Origin: Lachnospiraceae bacterium
GTDB lineage: Bacteria; Bacillota; Clostridia; Lachnospirales; Lachnospiraceae
Assembly: GCA_900770785.1 (NCBI GenBank)
Contig: CAAGLJ010000191.1
Coordinates: forward strand, 1 to 14,064
Length of the DNA: 14,064 nt
Direction: 5' to 3'
Position 1 is the stretch's first letter, and each line of letters begins with the position of its first letter. Below the pieces are notes generated by a model, which saw only the letters and a list, made by a program, of their open reading frames with translations, had not been told where the DNA came from and made no database searches. The translations under genes were made by a program, and so were the position numbers. Of this stretch, positions 7,802 to 14,047 are shown one piece after another.

Positions 7802-8609
7802 ATTTTGCTCCTTTATTCAAGGTTTCGGCATCCATGTGATAAATGGCATCAATAATCCGATTTCGGTATGTCGAATTACCTTCCCCTGATTTCATTGCTG
7901 CATATCCGATTTCACCTGCAAGCCCCATCACACAGACAGCAGCGGCAATTGCCTCTGTTTTATATTCAGGATTGGCGACAGCATAAGCCGTAGCCATACC
8001 GGAAAGCTGGCAGCCCGTTCCTGTAATCCTGCTCATTTCAGGTCGGCCATTACGAATTACATAGCATTTTTTTGCATCCGCAACGAGGTCGATTGCACCG
8101 GTAATGGCAATAACCGCATCTGCTTTAGCCGCAAATGCCTTAACAAAAGTCACCATATCTTCGAGATTTTCTTCGGTTACTGTGTCGGCGGCATCAGCAT
8201 CTACCCCTTTAGTCGTTTTGCTGCCAAGGGCCAGGGTTTTGATTTCTGAGATATTGCCCCTGATAATATCAAATTTCACCTTTTCCATCAGTTCCACTGC
8301 CGTATTAGTACGAAGTCCACTTGCACCTGCCCCAACAGGATCAAGTAGGACTATATGACCAAGCTCATTTGCCTTTGCACCGGCAATAAACATTCCTTCG
8401 ATACTTCTTTTATTCAGCGTACCAATATTGATGTTTAAGCCTCCGCAAATGGATGTGATATCAGCCACGTCCTCAGGCTCATCCGACATAATCGGACTGC
8501 CGCCACAGGCAAGCAGAACATTTGCCACATCATTTACTGTTACATAGTTAGTAATGTTATGTACCAGCGGTGCGGTCTTTTTCACATTTTCAAGACATTT
8601 TCCAAACAT
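7788..8609 (-). CDS. thiM: Hydroxyethylthiazole kinase ThiM
   Basis: Cytoplasmic ribokinase-like kinase of 273 residues that phosphorylates 4-methyl-5-(2-hydroxyethyl)thiazole, a salvage reaction. Family features seen are VHNITNYVTVNDVANVLLA and GGSPIMSDEPED near the N-terminus, LLDPVGAGAS in the middle, and the C-terminal anion-hole motif RITGTGCQLSGMA. It is the first gene after the TPP riboswitch and attenuator terminator. AGAGGT lies four bases before the ATG. Having thiM first in the operon, with cytX last, indicates salvage of both thiamine halves rather than de novo synthesis. Confidence 0.95.
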   Translation of the reverse strand: MFGKCLENVKKTAPLVHNITNYVTVNDVANVLLACGGSPIMSDEPEDVADITSICGGLNINIGTLNKRSIEGMFIAGAKANELGHIVLLDPVGAGASGLRTNTAVELMEKVKFDIIRGNISEIKTLALGSKTTKGVDADAADTVTEENLEDMVTFVKAFAAKADAVIAITGAIDLVADAKKCYVIRNGRPEMSRITGTGCQLSGMATAYAVANPEYKTEAIAAAVCVMGLAGEIGYAAMKSGEGNSTYRNRIIDAIYHMDAETLNKGAKYEVR

Positions 8610-8676
8610 TTTTACCTCTTTCTCCGATTTTTCCCGGTCAGTTTAATCAATTATCCAGCACAAAATGCCAAAGCAC

Positions 8677-8707
8677 AAAAAAGGAAGCTACCGATCTGGT
8701 AACTTCC
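8677..8707 (-). terminator. Riboswitch-controlled attenuator terminator
   Basis: On the minus strand GGAAGTTACC and GGTAGCTTCC form a ten-pair stem (one G-T wobble) around an AGATC loop, directly followed by six T. It lies between the TPP aptamer and thiM, about 70 bases before the start codon. The position implies that TPP binding promotes premature transcription termination. I could not identify the competing antiterminator with confidence. Confidence 0.88.
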
Positions 8708-8726
8708 CAATGAATCCACTATTGTT

Positions 8727-8815
8727 CAGGCATCCCTACGTTGGCATTATCCAAATCAGGTTAATGGGTCGAAGGTCATACCTTCCTCTCAGCCTGTATT
8801 ACAAGCTCCCCGCTG
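8727..8815 (-). promoter_or_regulatory. TPP riboswitch (THI element)
   Basis: The minus strand carries the conserved TPP aptamer in order: GCGGGGAGC, CTGAGAGG, an unusually neat variable helix GAAGGT-ATG-ACCTTC, ACCC, AACCTGATTTGGATAATGCC and AACGTAGGGA. CTGAGA and GGATAATGCC are the hallmark pyrimidine-binding and pyrophosphate-binding segments. It sits about 120 bases upstream of thiM and immediately before an intrinsic terminator. It should shut down the whole thiM-thiE-small gene-thiD-cytX operon when TPP is plentiful. The outermost P1 pairing is short. Confidence 0.95.
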
Positions 8816-8831
8816 TTTAATTGTCAAATTC

Positions 8832-8860
8832 AGTCTATAGCTTTTTGTAATTAAAGTCAA
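8832..8860 (-). promoter_or_regulatory. Probable promoter of the thiamine operon
   Basis: On the minus strand TTGACT (8855-8860) is followed after 15 bases by TATAGA (8834-8839), or after 17 bases by TAGACT (8832-8837). Each -10 matches consensus at four of six positions. Transcription would start about ten bases before the riboswitch P1 stem, which is the expected architecture. Confidence 0.5.
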
Positions 8861-9051
8861 TTATTTTTAATGGAATCCGTACATACTTTACCCTTTCTGC
8901 AATCAATATGTGTTTTTTGCCGTTAAGGAATTTCAACCTGATCAAATCCAAGCCCCGGCTCCCCTTCATATTACTTTGGCAATTAAATAACACGACTAAT
9001 GCTTATGGGTCATTCCCCTAAACAATCCCTTAAACACAATCCTCCCGAGGA

Positions 9052-9069
9052 TGTCAAGTCATTGCTACA
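9052..9069 (+). repeat. Diverged single copy of the 18-base repeat
   Basis: TGTCAAGTCATTGCTACA matches the repeat unit TGTTACGTTATTGCTACA of the 11485-11568 cluster at 15 of 18 positions, in the same orientation. The stretch 9047-9069 also resembles 9159-9181, at 18 of 23 positions by eye. It lies outside the 33-bp register of the neighbouring pair. Confidence 0.45.
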
Positions 9070-9118
9070 AAAAATATGCGGCTTTTTGGCCTTGAAAATG
9101 GCTTAAAACCGCATATTT
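9069..9118 (-). terminator. Probable terminator downstream of the unknown helical-protein gene
   Basis: The minus strand reads AAATATGCGG, TTTTAAGCC, a loop, GGCC-AAAAAG, then CCGCATATTT and three more T. The outer ten pairs are perfect and the inner GGCC/GCC arms extend the stem. It ends transcription from 9270-10997 before the thiamine promoter. The remainder of 8861-9269 holds no gene that I can support, only this hairpin and repeat copies. Confidence 0.5.
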
Positions 9119-9130
9119 CTGTATAGGGGA

Positions 9131-9181
9131 TATTATATTGTTGTTACAAGATATGTGGGAGGATGTTATGTCAGTGTTACA
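9131..9181 (+). repeat. Two 18-base repeat copies at 33-bp spacing
   Basis: Copies lie at 9131-9148 (TATTATATTGTTGTTACA) and 9164-9181 (TGTTATGTCAGTGTTACA), exactly 33 bases apart. They match the unit at 11518-11535 at about 13 and 14 of 18 positions. The same 33-bp period in the second cluster argues for a shared origin, probably the end of a mobile element. No transposase gene is nearby. Confidence 0.4.
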
Positions 9182-9269
9182 GGCGGGAAACCCATTTTTT
9201 TACTATAACTATTTATTCCTTGCCCTCTGCCAATCAAATAAAGGCAAGCCATATGAGTATGCTATTTCT

Positions 9270-10997
9270 TTATACACCAAAATAACTCTTCATTTCCGCC
9301 TGAAACGAAGAATGTCTTGGAAATTTTCTCTTATATTCCTGATAAATCCTCTGTTTTGCTCCTGGCTCATCCATATCCTCTTTTATTTCTCCGACCATAG
9401 CCAACAGTTCCGCAACCTCCCCATAATGTCTTCTATGCTGATTTGACACAATCGCATCTGTCCGACTGTAAACAATTTTTTCAGCCCAGGCAAAATAGGT
9501 CTTTTTTTCCTTCTCTGACATCTGGTAATATTTTTTCCACCGCTGAAAATAGTTCCAAAATGTGCTTACCTTAAGTCTGCGGCTTTCCTCCACAATTTTT
9601 CTCTCGAAATCCATTTGCAGGCTTACATCCTTTTCATCCGGAAATCCAATATACTCCGCAATGCCTGCTGCCGCTTTGGAAGGTAAAGGTTTCTCATATA
9701 AATACAATAAAATCAACCGGGTACCATAGGGGATAAAGTTTCCGGTCCATCCCAATGAACCTTGGGGATTTTTTGATGCATTCTTCACCTTCTGAATATC
9801 CCCCGTATAAAAACAAAGCGTATAATACCCATAATCACTGATTATATTTTTCTCCAGTTCCTTATTTCTTACATATTCAGCCGGATTTCCTTTTTCCCTT
9901 GAACAAAGTACCTCCTGTCCTCGTAAACCATATTTTGCTGCCATTTCCTCTGTTCCAAACAGGCGCAGAAAATTTCTGGCCGTCGAATCTGACCGAAATC
10001 CTTCCCAGCAAAACTGCATTTGCTTTTGGTTATGTCCCAAACAAGAAGAAGCATAGGCTGCCATTAATGCAGTTTTGCTCCTTATTTTTAGCTTACTGTC
10101 AATTTTATCCAGCGCCTGCTCTCCAATCTTTTCCAAGTACAAATAATCATGTTTTTTATTGTATTCCTGCATGGCTGACAGATACAAGGATGGATGTATC
10201 TCACAGGTTTTATCTGCCATTTTCACCACTCCATCAATACCTTCACGGTACAAAACAGCTTCCTGTAAGAGTCTACTCTCTACTTCCCCGCTTCTTGTCT
10301 GAAGCAATGCAATCCAGTCGTTCCAAAATTGTTCCGCCCCCTCCAATTCTTCACGCCCTGCACAAAACATATCCTGAATATGTAATTTCTGAAATGTGTA
10401 CATTGAGAAGTATAAATATATATCTGCAGCACGATTTTCCGGTTCCTGCACCTGATAATCTGCATATAAGGCCAATAAAGCCAGCTGTTCCAGATCTGTG
10501 TGGATAATTTTGCTGTCCGACAATGCTTCCAGATTCACAGGATTGCTTTCATATTCCGGATCTGTACTTACCGACATTTCCCATAACCACTCGTAAATCT
10601 CATTCGCTTCCTGATATTTCTGGTCATCCACAAGATCCTGTGCAAATCGGATTATGAATTCAATCTTTTCTCCGATTCCCTGATTATCATAATATTCCGT
10701 GATCCAGTCCCTATCCCAGTAAGAATCCGAATAGTCTTCGTATTCATCAATGTCAAGATACAATTCGCCCTCATCAATCTGATCCATCCATTTTTTCAGG
10801 AGCTGCATTTTTTCATCTACAAATTCCTGTGACATTCTTTCGGTCAGCTGTATCTTTTTTGTTTCTTTCTTTTCTGAAGTACAGGCTTCTATCATTGTTT
10901 CTAATTTTTCACACTGCTCCTTCGAAAGTAAATCTATTGTTTTTAACATAATATTCTGCAGATTTTCTTTGTTGAGTTCCTTTATCTTCTGTTTCAT
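9270..10997 (-). CDS. Large helical protein of unknown function
   Basis: I do not recognise a characterised family for this 575-residue protein. It appears mainly alpha-helical, with no signal peptide or membrane segment. A basic, coiled N-terminus (residues 1-70) is followed by a striking acidic, tyrosine- and tryptophan-rich block near residues 72-97 (DIDEYEDYSDSYWDRD), then helix pairs reminiscent of degenerate TPR-type repeats (for example FAQDLVDDQKYQEANEIYEWLWEM). The C-terminus ends in KFPRHSSFQAEMKSYF. The frame extends to 11030, but those 11 codons overlap the SEC-C relic. The ATG at 10997 has AGGAGGAAGG upstream and is preferred. The upstream neighbour is a ruined SEC-C gene, so the two may once have been one locus. 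The promoter is not evident. Confidence 0.7.
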   Translation of the reverse strand: MKQKIKELNKENLQNIMLKTIDLLSKEQCEKLETMIEACTSEKKETKKIQLTERMSQEFVDEKMQLLKKWMDQIDEGELYLDIDEYEDYSDSYWDRDWITEYYDNQGIGEKIEFIIRFAQDLVDDQKYQEANEIYEWLWEMSVSTDPEYESNPVNLEALSDSKIIHTDLEQLALLALYADYQVQEPENRAADIYLYFSMYTFQKLHIQDMFCAGREELEGAEQFWNDWIALLQTRSGEVESRLLQEAVLYREGIDGVVKMADKTCEIHPSLYLSAMQEYNKKHDYLYLEKIGEQALDKIDSKLKIRSKTALMAAYASSCLGHNQKQMQFCWEGFRSDSTARNFLRLFGTEEMAAKYGLRGQEVLCSREKGNPAEYVRNKELEKNIISDYGYYTLCFYTGDIQKVKNASKNPQGSLGWTGNFIPYGTRLILLYLYEKPLPSKAAAGIAEYIGFPDEKDVSLQMDFERKIVEESRRLKVSTFWNYFQRWKKYYQMSEKEKKTYFAWAEKIVYSRTDAIVSNQHRRHYGEVAELLAMVGEIKEDMDEPGAKQRIYQEYKRKFPRHSSFQAEMKSYFGV

Positions 10998-11020
10998 TCC
11001 AAATAACCTTCCTCCTTTTT

Positions 11021-11483
11021 CCCACAGCATTCTTTGTATTTTTCTCGCTTCCGCAGGGACACGGCTAATTCGGGTATACCTTCTTTTCTTTCACAATTGG
11101 TTTTGTACCGACATACGAAAATCATCATACACATCATTATAATAGTCTACCTCTTCCATAGAATCATAAAAGGATTTAAGCTGCGTTTCTATCCATTTTA
11201 AATCTCCTGTTAATTTCAGGCTCTCTGCAAAAAACTTGGCTCGTTCAAATAACGGGCTGTTATGTATCGTGCAGGGAATACCAACAACCTCTTTGCGTAT
11301 CAGTCGATAAGTAGCTTCTGTACCCTCCTGTTTCTGTACACACTAGCTAAACACGCTCCATGCATTTTCATTATGAGGTTCCTTTTTCAGCCAATTCTCA
11401 AACCATTTTCTCCCTTCCTCCTCATTTGATGCATATAACTCTTCCCCGATTGCAGAAGGAAAATTACTGCCATCATCAAAGGT
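11021..11483 (-). pseudogene. Degraded gene for a SEC-C motif protein
   Basis: The minus strand carries a recognisable but broken coding stretch. Starting near 11483, residues such as GEELYASNEEEGRKWFENW lead into an in-frame TAG at 11343-11345. The frame then continues with TEATYRLIRKEVVGIPCTIH, FERAKFFAESLKLTGDLKW and SMEEVDYYNDVYDDF, until a TGA at 11091-11093. Further on, pieces of a SEC-C zinc-binding motif survive in different frames: CPCGSE near 11047-11060 and KYKECCGK near 11018-11037, implying at least two indels. Intact SEC-C motifs typically read CPCGSGKKYKKCC. The 5' end is lost exactly where the 33-bp repeat cluster begins, suggesting that an insertion removed it. The gene is very unlikely to give a functional product. 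Confidence 0.75.
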
Positions 11484-11484
11484 C

Positions 11485-11568
11485 TGTTACATTATTGCTA
11501 ATTTTACCATGGGCTGCTGTTACGTTATTGCTACATCTTCAGTGGGCTGGTGTTACGTTATTGCTACA
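11485..11568 (+). repeat. Three tandem 33-bp units, possible IS21-type terminal repeats
   Basis: TGTTACATTATTGCTAA (11485), TGTTACGTTATTGCTACA (11518) and TGTTACGTTATTGCTACA (11551) begin exactly 33 bases apart. The spacers of the first two also share TGGGCTG. Insertion sequences of the IS21 family are known for multiple repeats at ends that start TG and finish CA, and this pattern fits. No istA or istB gene is present. From 11569 to 11731 I see no gene, only a short inverted repeat TGTCCG/CGGACA at 11594-11634. Confidence 0.6.
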
Positions 11569-11731
11569 GAATTTGAAGTCTCACTGTGCATAGTGTCCGG
11601 TACATTTTTATATCGCTATTTCCCTCCACGGACATCCAGTATGTGTCGTTCAGGTGCCTTGTAAGGGACAAAATTTATCTCTTCTCGACTCTAATCCTCA
11701 ACCCTGGATATTCTGGTATTACTTACAACCA

Positions 11732-11947
11732 TCACAAAATCCCATACTTCCTGAAAATACAGTTCAAATCCTCCCTGCTGATTTTCCCCGCTAAATAATA
11801 TGCTTTTGTAGTAGCCTCCACCCCTTCAAAAAGTGTATCAAACATAAACCAGTCACCGGCATCATAATACTTCTGCAATTCCTGAAAATCACGCTGCAAA
11901 CTAGCAGGCAAATCTTCTCTTAATCTAATTTTTTCATCTATATACAT
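11732..11947 (-). CDS. Small protein partnered with the CtkA-like kinase
   Basis: A 71-residue soluble protein encoded immediately after the kinase. Its ATG shares one base with the kinase stop (TAATG), so it is almost certainly co-translated. The sequence has a charged amphipathic first half (DLPASLQRDFQELQKYYDAGD) and a core WFMFDTLFEGVEATTKAYYLAG, ending IFRKYGIL. It looks helical and mildly acidic, with no membrane segment. An upstream in-frame extension to 12010 lies wholly within the kinase gene and is discounted. I do not know a characterised family. By position it could be the antitoxin or a regulator of the kinase, or a substrate adaptor. Function is inferred only from linkage. Confidence 0.72.
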   Translation of the reverse strand: MYIDEKIRLREDLPASLQRDFQELQKYYDAGDWFMFDTLFEGVEATTKAYYLAGKISREDLNCIFRKYGIL

Positions 11948-12900
11948 TATCTTTCCCACTCCCCTATCTCTTCGGAAAAATCCAACTCTTTTTCTGTAAT
12001 TCTCTGCCAAAGTGGTAATAATACTTTTTCATATCGGTATCTAATAATCATCGTATAAAATTGTTTTTGCACCTCAGACAGAACTGGAATTTCCTCTATC
12101 ATCGCCTGTATTTTGTTCATACAGTCACCTATCCGGGGTGTGAGTCTACAGATTGCATCTGAACATTCCTGATATACCATACTTTCCATGATCTGATATG
12201 GGTTTATCCGCCTTCCCTGTATTTCAAAAATACATCTACGTGCTTTATAACCCTCTGCTTCCAACTGCGAGAGGTTTTTCATAATCATCTCCATTTTTTT
12301 ATCATCCCATTTATTATTCAAACAATTCCCATTATCATAAACAGGTGCTATGTCCTTCTTTCCATCCTTCCGTAAAATTATTCCCCAATTACTATTATTC
12401 CGATCTGTATTTCCTACCAATGCATCTATGACAAACATATTCCAGAAATGTTCCACCACTCCAGGAACATCTTGCAGAAATGGATGCTCCTGTATAGTCA
12501 TCAGAATTTCATATAAATCAACACCTGTTCCATTCGTTTCATTTCCATTTGAATCCAGAAAATGAGGTTCAAATGTAACTTTTATTTTATCAAACTCATA
12601 CAGTCGGTCACCAGTCTCTAAAAAATCTTCACAAGCTACAACTATCTTTTCATTTCTTATTCCAAGAAGTGTATGATGAACTGGCATACCAATCAGCTCA
12701 TATATTTTTGAACCAATGTATTCACATACCGGACTATTAGAATAGCTGAGATTAATATTCTTCATCTGCTGCTCTTTTAAATTACCCGGAAACTTCAAAA
12801 GATACTCTTTTCCATTATAAGTGATTCCCATTTTTCTTCCGGCTGTCCCTCCGTACATTCGCTGGTTTTGTTGATATATATTAAAATCTATTAATTCCAA
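11947..12900 (-). CDS. CtkA/HipA-like serine/threonine protein kinase
   Basis: A 317-residue HipA-fold kinase most similar in layout to Helicobacter CtkA, from memory of that sequence. Residues 16-25 (YGGTAGRKMG) form the nucleotide loop. K36 in YLLKFP is the probable ATP-binding lysine. KIVVACEDF (85-93) is a family strand, GNTDRNNSNWG (163-173) is the catalytic loop with D166 and N171, and APVYDNG carries the metal-binding D189. Usual CtkA proteins have DRH where this has DRN. Two starts are possible: GTG at 12927, or TTG at 12900. I chose TTG because GAGGTGAT, eight bases matching the anti-Shine-Dalgarno, lies just before it, and the resulting MELIDF aligns with the CtkA start MPTIDF. No HipB-type gene accompanies it. 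It may phosphorylate a cellular target as a toxin. Confidence 0.88.
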   Translation of the reverse strand: MELIDFNIYQQNQRMYGGTAGRKMGITYNGKEYLLKFPGNLKEQQMKNINLSYSNSPVCEYIGSKIYELIGMPVHHTLLGIRNEKIVVACEDFLETGDRLYEFDKIKVTFEPHFLDSNGNETNGTGVDLYEILMTIQEHPFLQDVPGVVEHFWNMFVIDALVGNTDRNNSNWGIILRKDGKKDIAPVYDNGNCLNNKWDDKKMEMIMKNLSQLEAEGYKARRCIFEIQGRRINPYQIMESMVYQECSDAICRLTPRIGDCMNKIQAMIEEIPVLSEVQKQFYTMIIRYRYEKVLLPLWQRITEKELDFSEEIGEWER

Positions 12901-12929
12901 AATATCACCTCGCTTCGGATTTTTCACTC

Positions 12930-13862
12930 TTACCTTTTTTGCAATTTTTCATTAATAACATTTTCTACATCTTTATCTGTCAATAAATATTTAGAAACAT
13001 CTTCTATCTTTTGTGTTTCAAAGCCTGTCAGGATTTTTATTTCCTGTAGCGTCAACCCCTTTTCAATTAAATTCGCAACTCCCTGTAATGCAACTGTTGT
13101 AGGCGTAAAATTTGAAATTTTCAGTTTTTTCATCCTCTCCTTTAACGTTGCAAATATACTATCAGGCGTCAACTTTTCACCATTACTTTTCGAAAATAAA
13201 AATATTCTATCAGGATATCTATGCATCTCACAATACTTTACTAAATCAGCTAATATTTTCTCATCTAACTTTACATATATCCCTTGCTCTTCATCACTAT
13301 ACACCAGCAATTTTCCTTCCACTTTATTAAAATCATCAACTCTGATATTAACAATAACTTTTTCTTTAAACCCGTAGGTAACAAAAAGTCGATACATAAC
13401 CGATTGCCCAAATTGATAGAAATTCTTTTCTTTCAAGAGCATAATTTGCTCTTCTACAATTTTCAATTCTTCTCCATCAAATGGTAAATATATTTTTTGC
13501 TTTAATTCATTATTTAAACTTATGCATATATCCTGTATAATCTGCTTATTCCTGCATCCATCTTCCAAATATCTCCATTTGAAGTTTCTCCCCTTAGTAT
13601 ATTTGCAAAACTGATCTATTGCGGTTAAATATCTCTGAATTGCCTCAATAGACGTTGCCTTCTTACTTGTCTCAAAATAATGTCTACAGGCCTGTTCAAT
13701 ATCTATTATTGTAAGATTTTCAGACAATTCTGCCAAAGAATCAAACTTTAATCTTTGACTACAATATTCAAAAAAACTTTTGTAACACGCTTGATAATTA
13801 GCCCTTCCTTCTCTGATAGTATTATAATAATCATCCAATGCCTGTCCTAATGATTTGCTCAT
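12930..13862 (-). CDS. Tyrosine-recombinase-fold protein lacking catalytic residues
   Basis: A 310-residue protein resembling an XerC/XerD-type integrase. An N-terminal SAM-like helical domain (about 1-95) contains SIEAIQRYLTAIDQFCKY, and a C-terminal domain (about 125-310) keeps the family framework. The active site is missing. The motif normally reading TGLR is YGFK (K166), the HxLRH box is TTVAL (T255, A258), the later GH is GF (281), and only Tyr292 in SKYL remains. It is probably a DNA-binding protein rather than a recombinase. Start: TTG at 13880 is possible, but the ATG at 13862 has AAGGA six bases upstream. The gene is visibly more AT-rich than the thiamine operon. It is the first gene of the kinase operon, with 29 bases to the kinase TTG. 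Confidence 0.72.
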   Translation of the reverse strand: MSKSLGQALDDYYNTIREGRANYQACYKSFFEYCSQRLKFDSLAELSENLTIIDIEQACRHYFETSKKATSIEAIQRYLTAIDQFCKYTKGRNFKWRYLEDGCRNKQIIQDICISLNNELKQKIYLPFDGEELKIVEEQIMLLKEKNFYQFGQSVMYRLFVTYGFKEKVIVNIRVDDFNKVEGKLLVYSDEEQGIYVKLDEKILADLVKYCEMHRYPDRIFLFSKSNGEKLTPDSIFATLKERMKKLKISNFTPTTVALQGVANLIEKGLTLQEIKILTGFETQKIEDVSKYLLTDKDVENVINEKLQKR

Positions 13863-13877
13863 GACTCTTCCTTCTTT

Positions 13878-13899
13878 CAATAAAAAATTTTTTTTATTG
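13878..13899. promoter_or_regulatory. Perfect AT-rich palindrome in the leader of the kinase operon
   Basis: CAATAAAAAA and TTTTTTATTG form a perfect 10+10 inverted repeat around two T. It lies between the -10 box and the ribosome binding site, near the predicted transcription start, where a bound repressor would block the promoter. It may be an autoregulatory operator. A poly-A/T tract could also arise by chance in such AT-rich DNA. Confidence 0.4.
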
Positions 13900-13906
13900 T
13901 AAATAT

Positions 13907-13934
13907 ATTATACCTTATAATTTCATAAAGTAAA
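13907..13934 (-). promoter_or_regulatory. Promoter of the recombinase-like/kinase operon
   Basis: On the minus strand a perfect TATAAT (13907-13912) lies 16 bases after TTTACT (13929-13934). The start codon at 13862 is about 45 bases from the -10 box. The surrounding sequence is very AT-rich, which lowers the weight of the match slightly. Confidence 0.65.
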
Positions 13935-13971
13935 GTATAATGGGTCTTGAGTTTCCGCAGTTTTATCCACA

Positions 13972-13995
13972 GCAGCATATTTTTTCATATGCTGC
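13972..13995. repeat. 9-6-9 inverted repeat upstream of the recombinase-like gene
   Basis: GCAGCATAT and ATATGCTGC form perfect nine-base arms around the six-base centre TTTTTC. Neither strand follows with a T tract, so it is not an intrinsic terminator. Paired arms around a 6-8 base centre are the architecture of tyrosine recombinase core sites, and the neighbouring gene encodes such a fold. It could be that protein's binding site. This link is inference. Confidence 0.45.
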
Positions 13996-14027
13996 CATAA
14001 ACAACTTTCTAAAAATGACCAAAATAT

Positions 14028-14047
14028 AAGGAATCCTATTCCTTTTT
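14028..14047 (+). terminator. Weak terminator-like hairpin at the window edge
   Basis: AAGGAAT and ATTCCTT pair around CCT on the plus strand, followed by TTT. The stem is short and AT-rich, and no gene converging from the left is present on the plus strand. It may be chance. Confidence 0.2.

Noticed and set aside
8935..8943. AACCTGATC on the plus strand, resembling the TPP aptamer core
   Set aside because: None of the other conserved aptamer segments (CTGAGA, GGATAATGCC, GTAGGGA) are near it. The true aptamer is at 8727-8815 on the minus strand.
9029..9057. TTGACA-17-TTTAAG promoter-like sequence on the minus strand
   Set aside because: The -35 match overlaps a diverged repeat copy and the -10 is weak. 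The promoter adjoining the riboswitch is better placed.
9138..9446. Plus-strand frame of about 100 codons spanning the repeat cluster and the end of the helical-protein gene
   Set aside because: It overlaps a well-supported minus-strand gene and repeats, and shows no family features or credible ribosome binding site.
9899..10507. Plus-strand frame of about 200 codons antisense to the helical-protein gene
   Set aside because: It is rich in Pro, Ser and His, typical of an antisense shadow, and has no convincing start signal. The minus-strand frame is longer and has a ribosome binding site.
11594..11634. Short inverted repeat TGTCCG / CGGACA, 29 bases apart
   Set aside because: Arms of six bases are too short to call an insertion-sequence end or operator without supporting matches.
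13963..13971. Second perfect DnaA-box-like nonamer TTATCCACA
   Set aside because: It is isolated, and origin-type clustering is absent. Two such nonamers in 14 kb do not support an origin.
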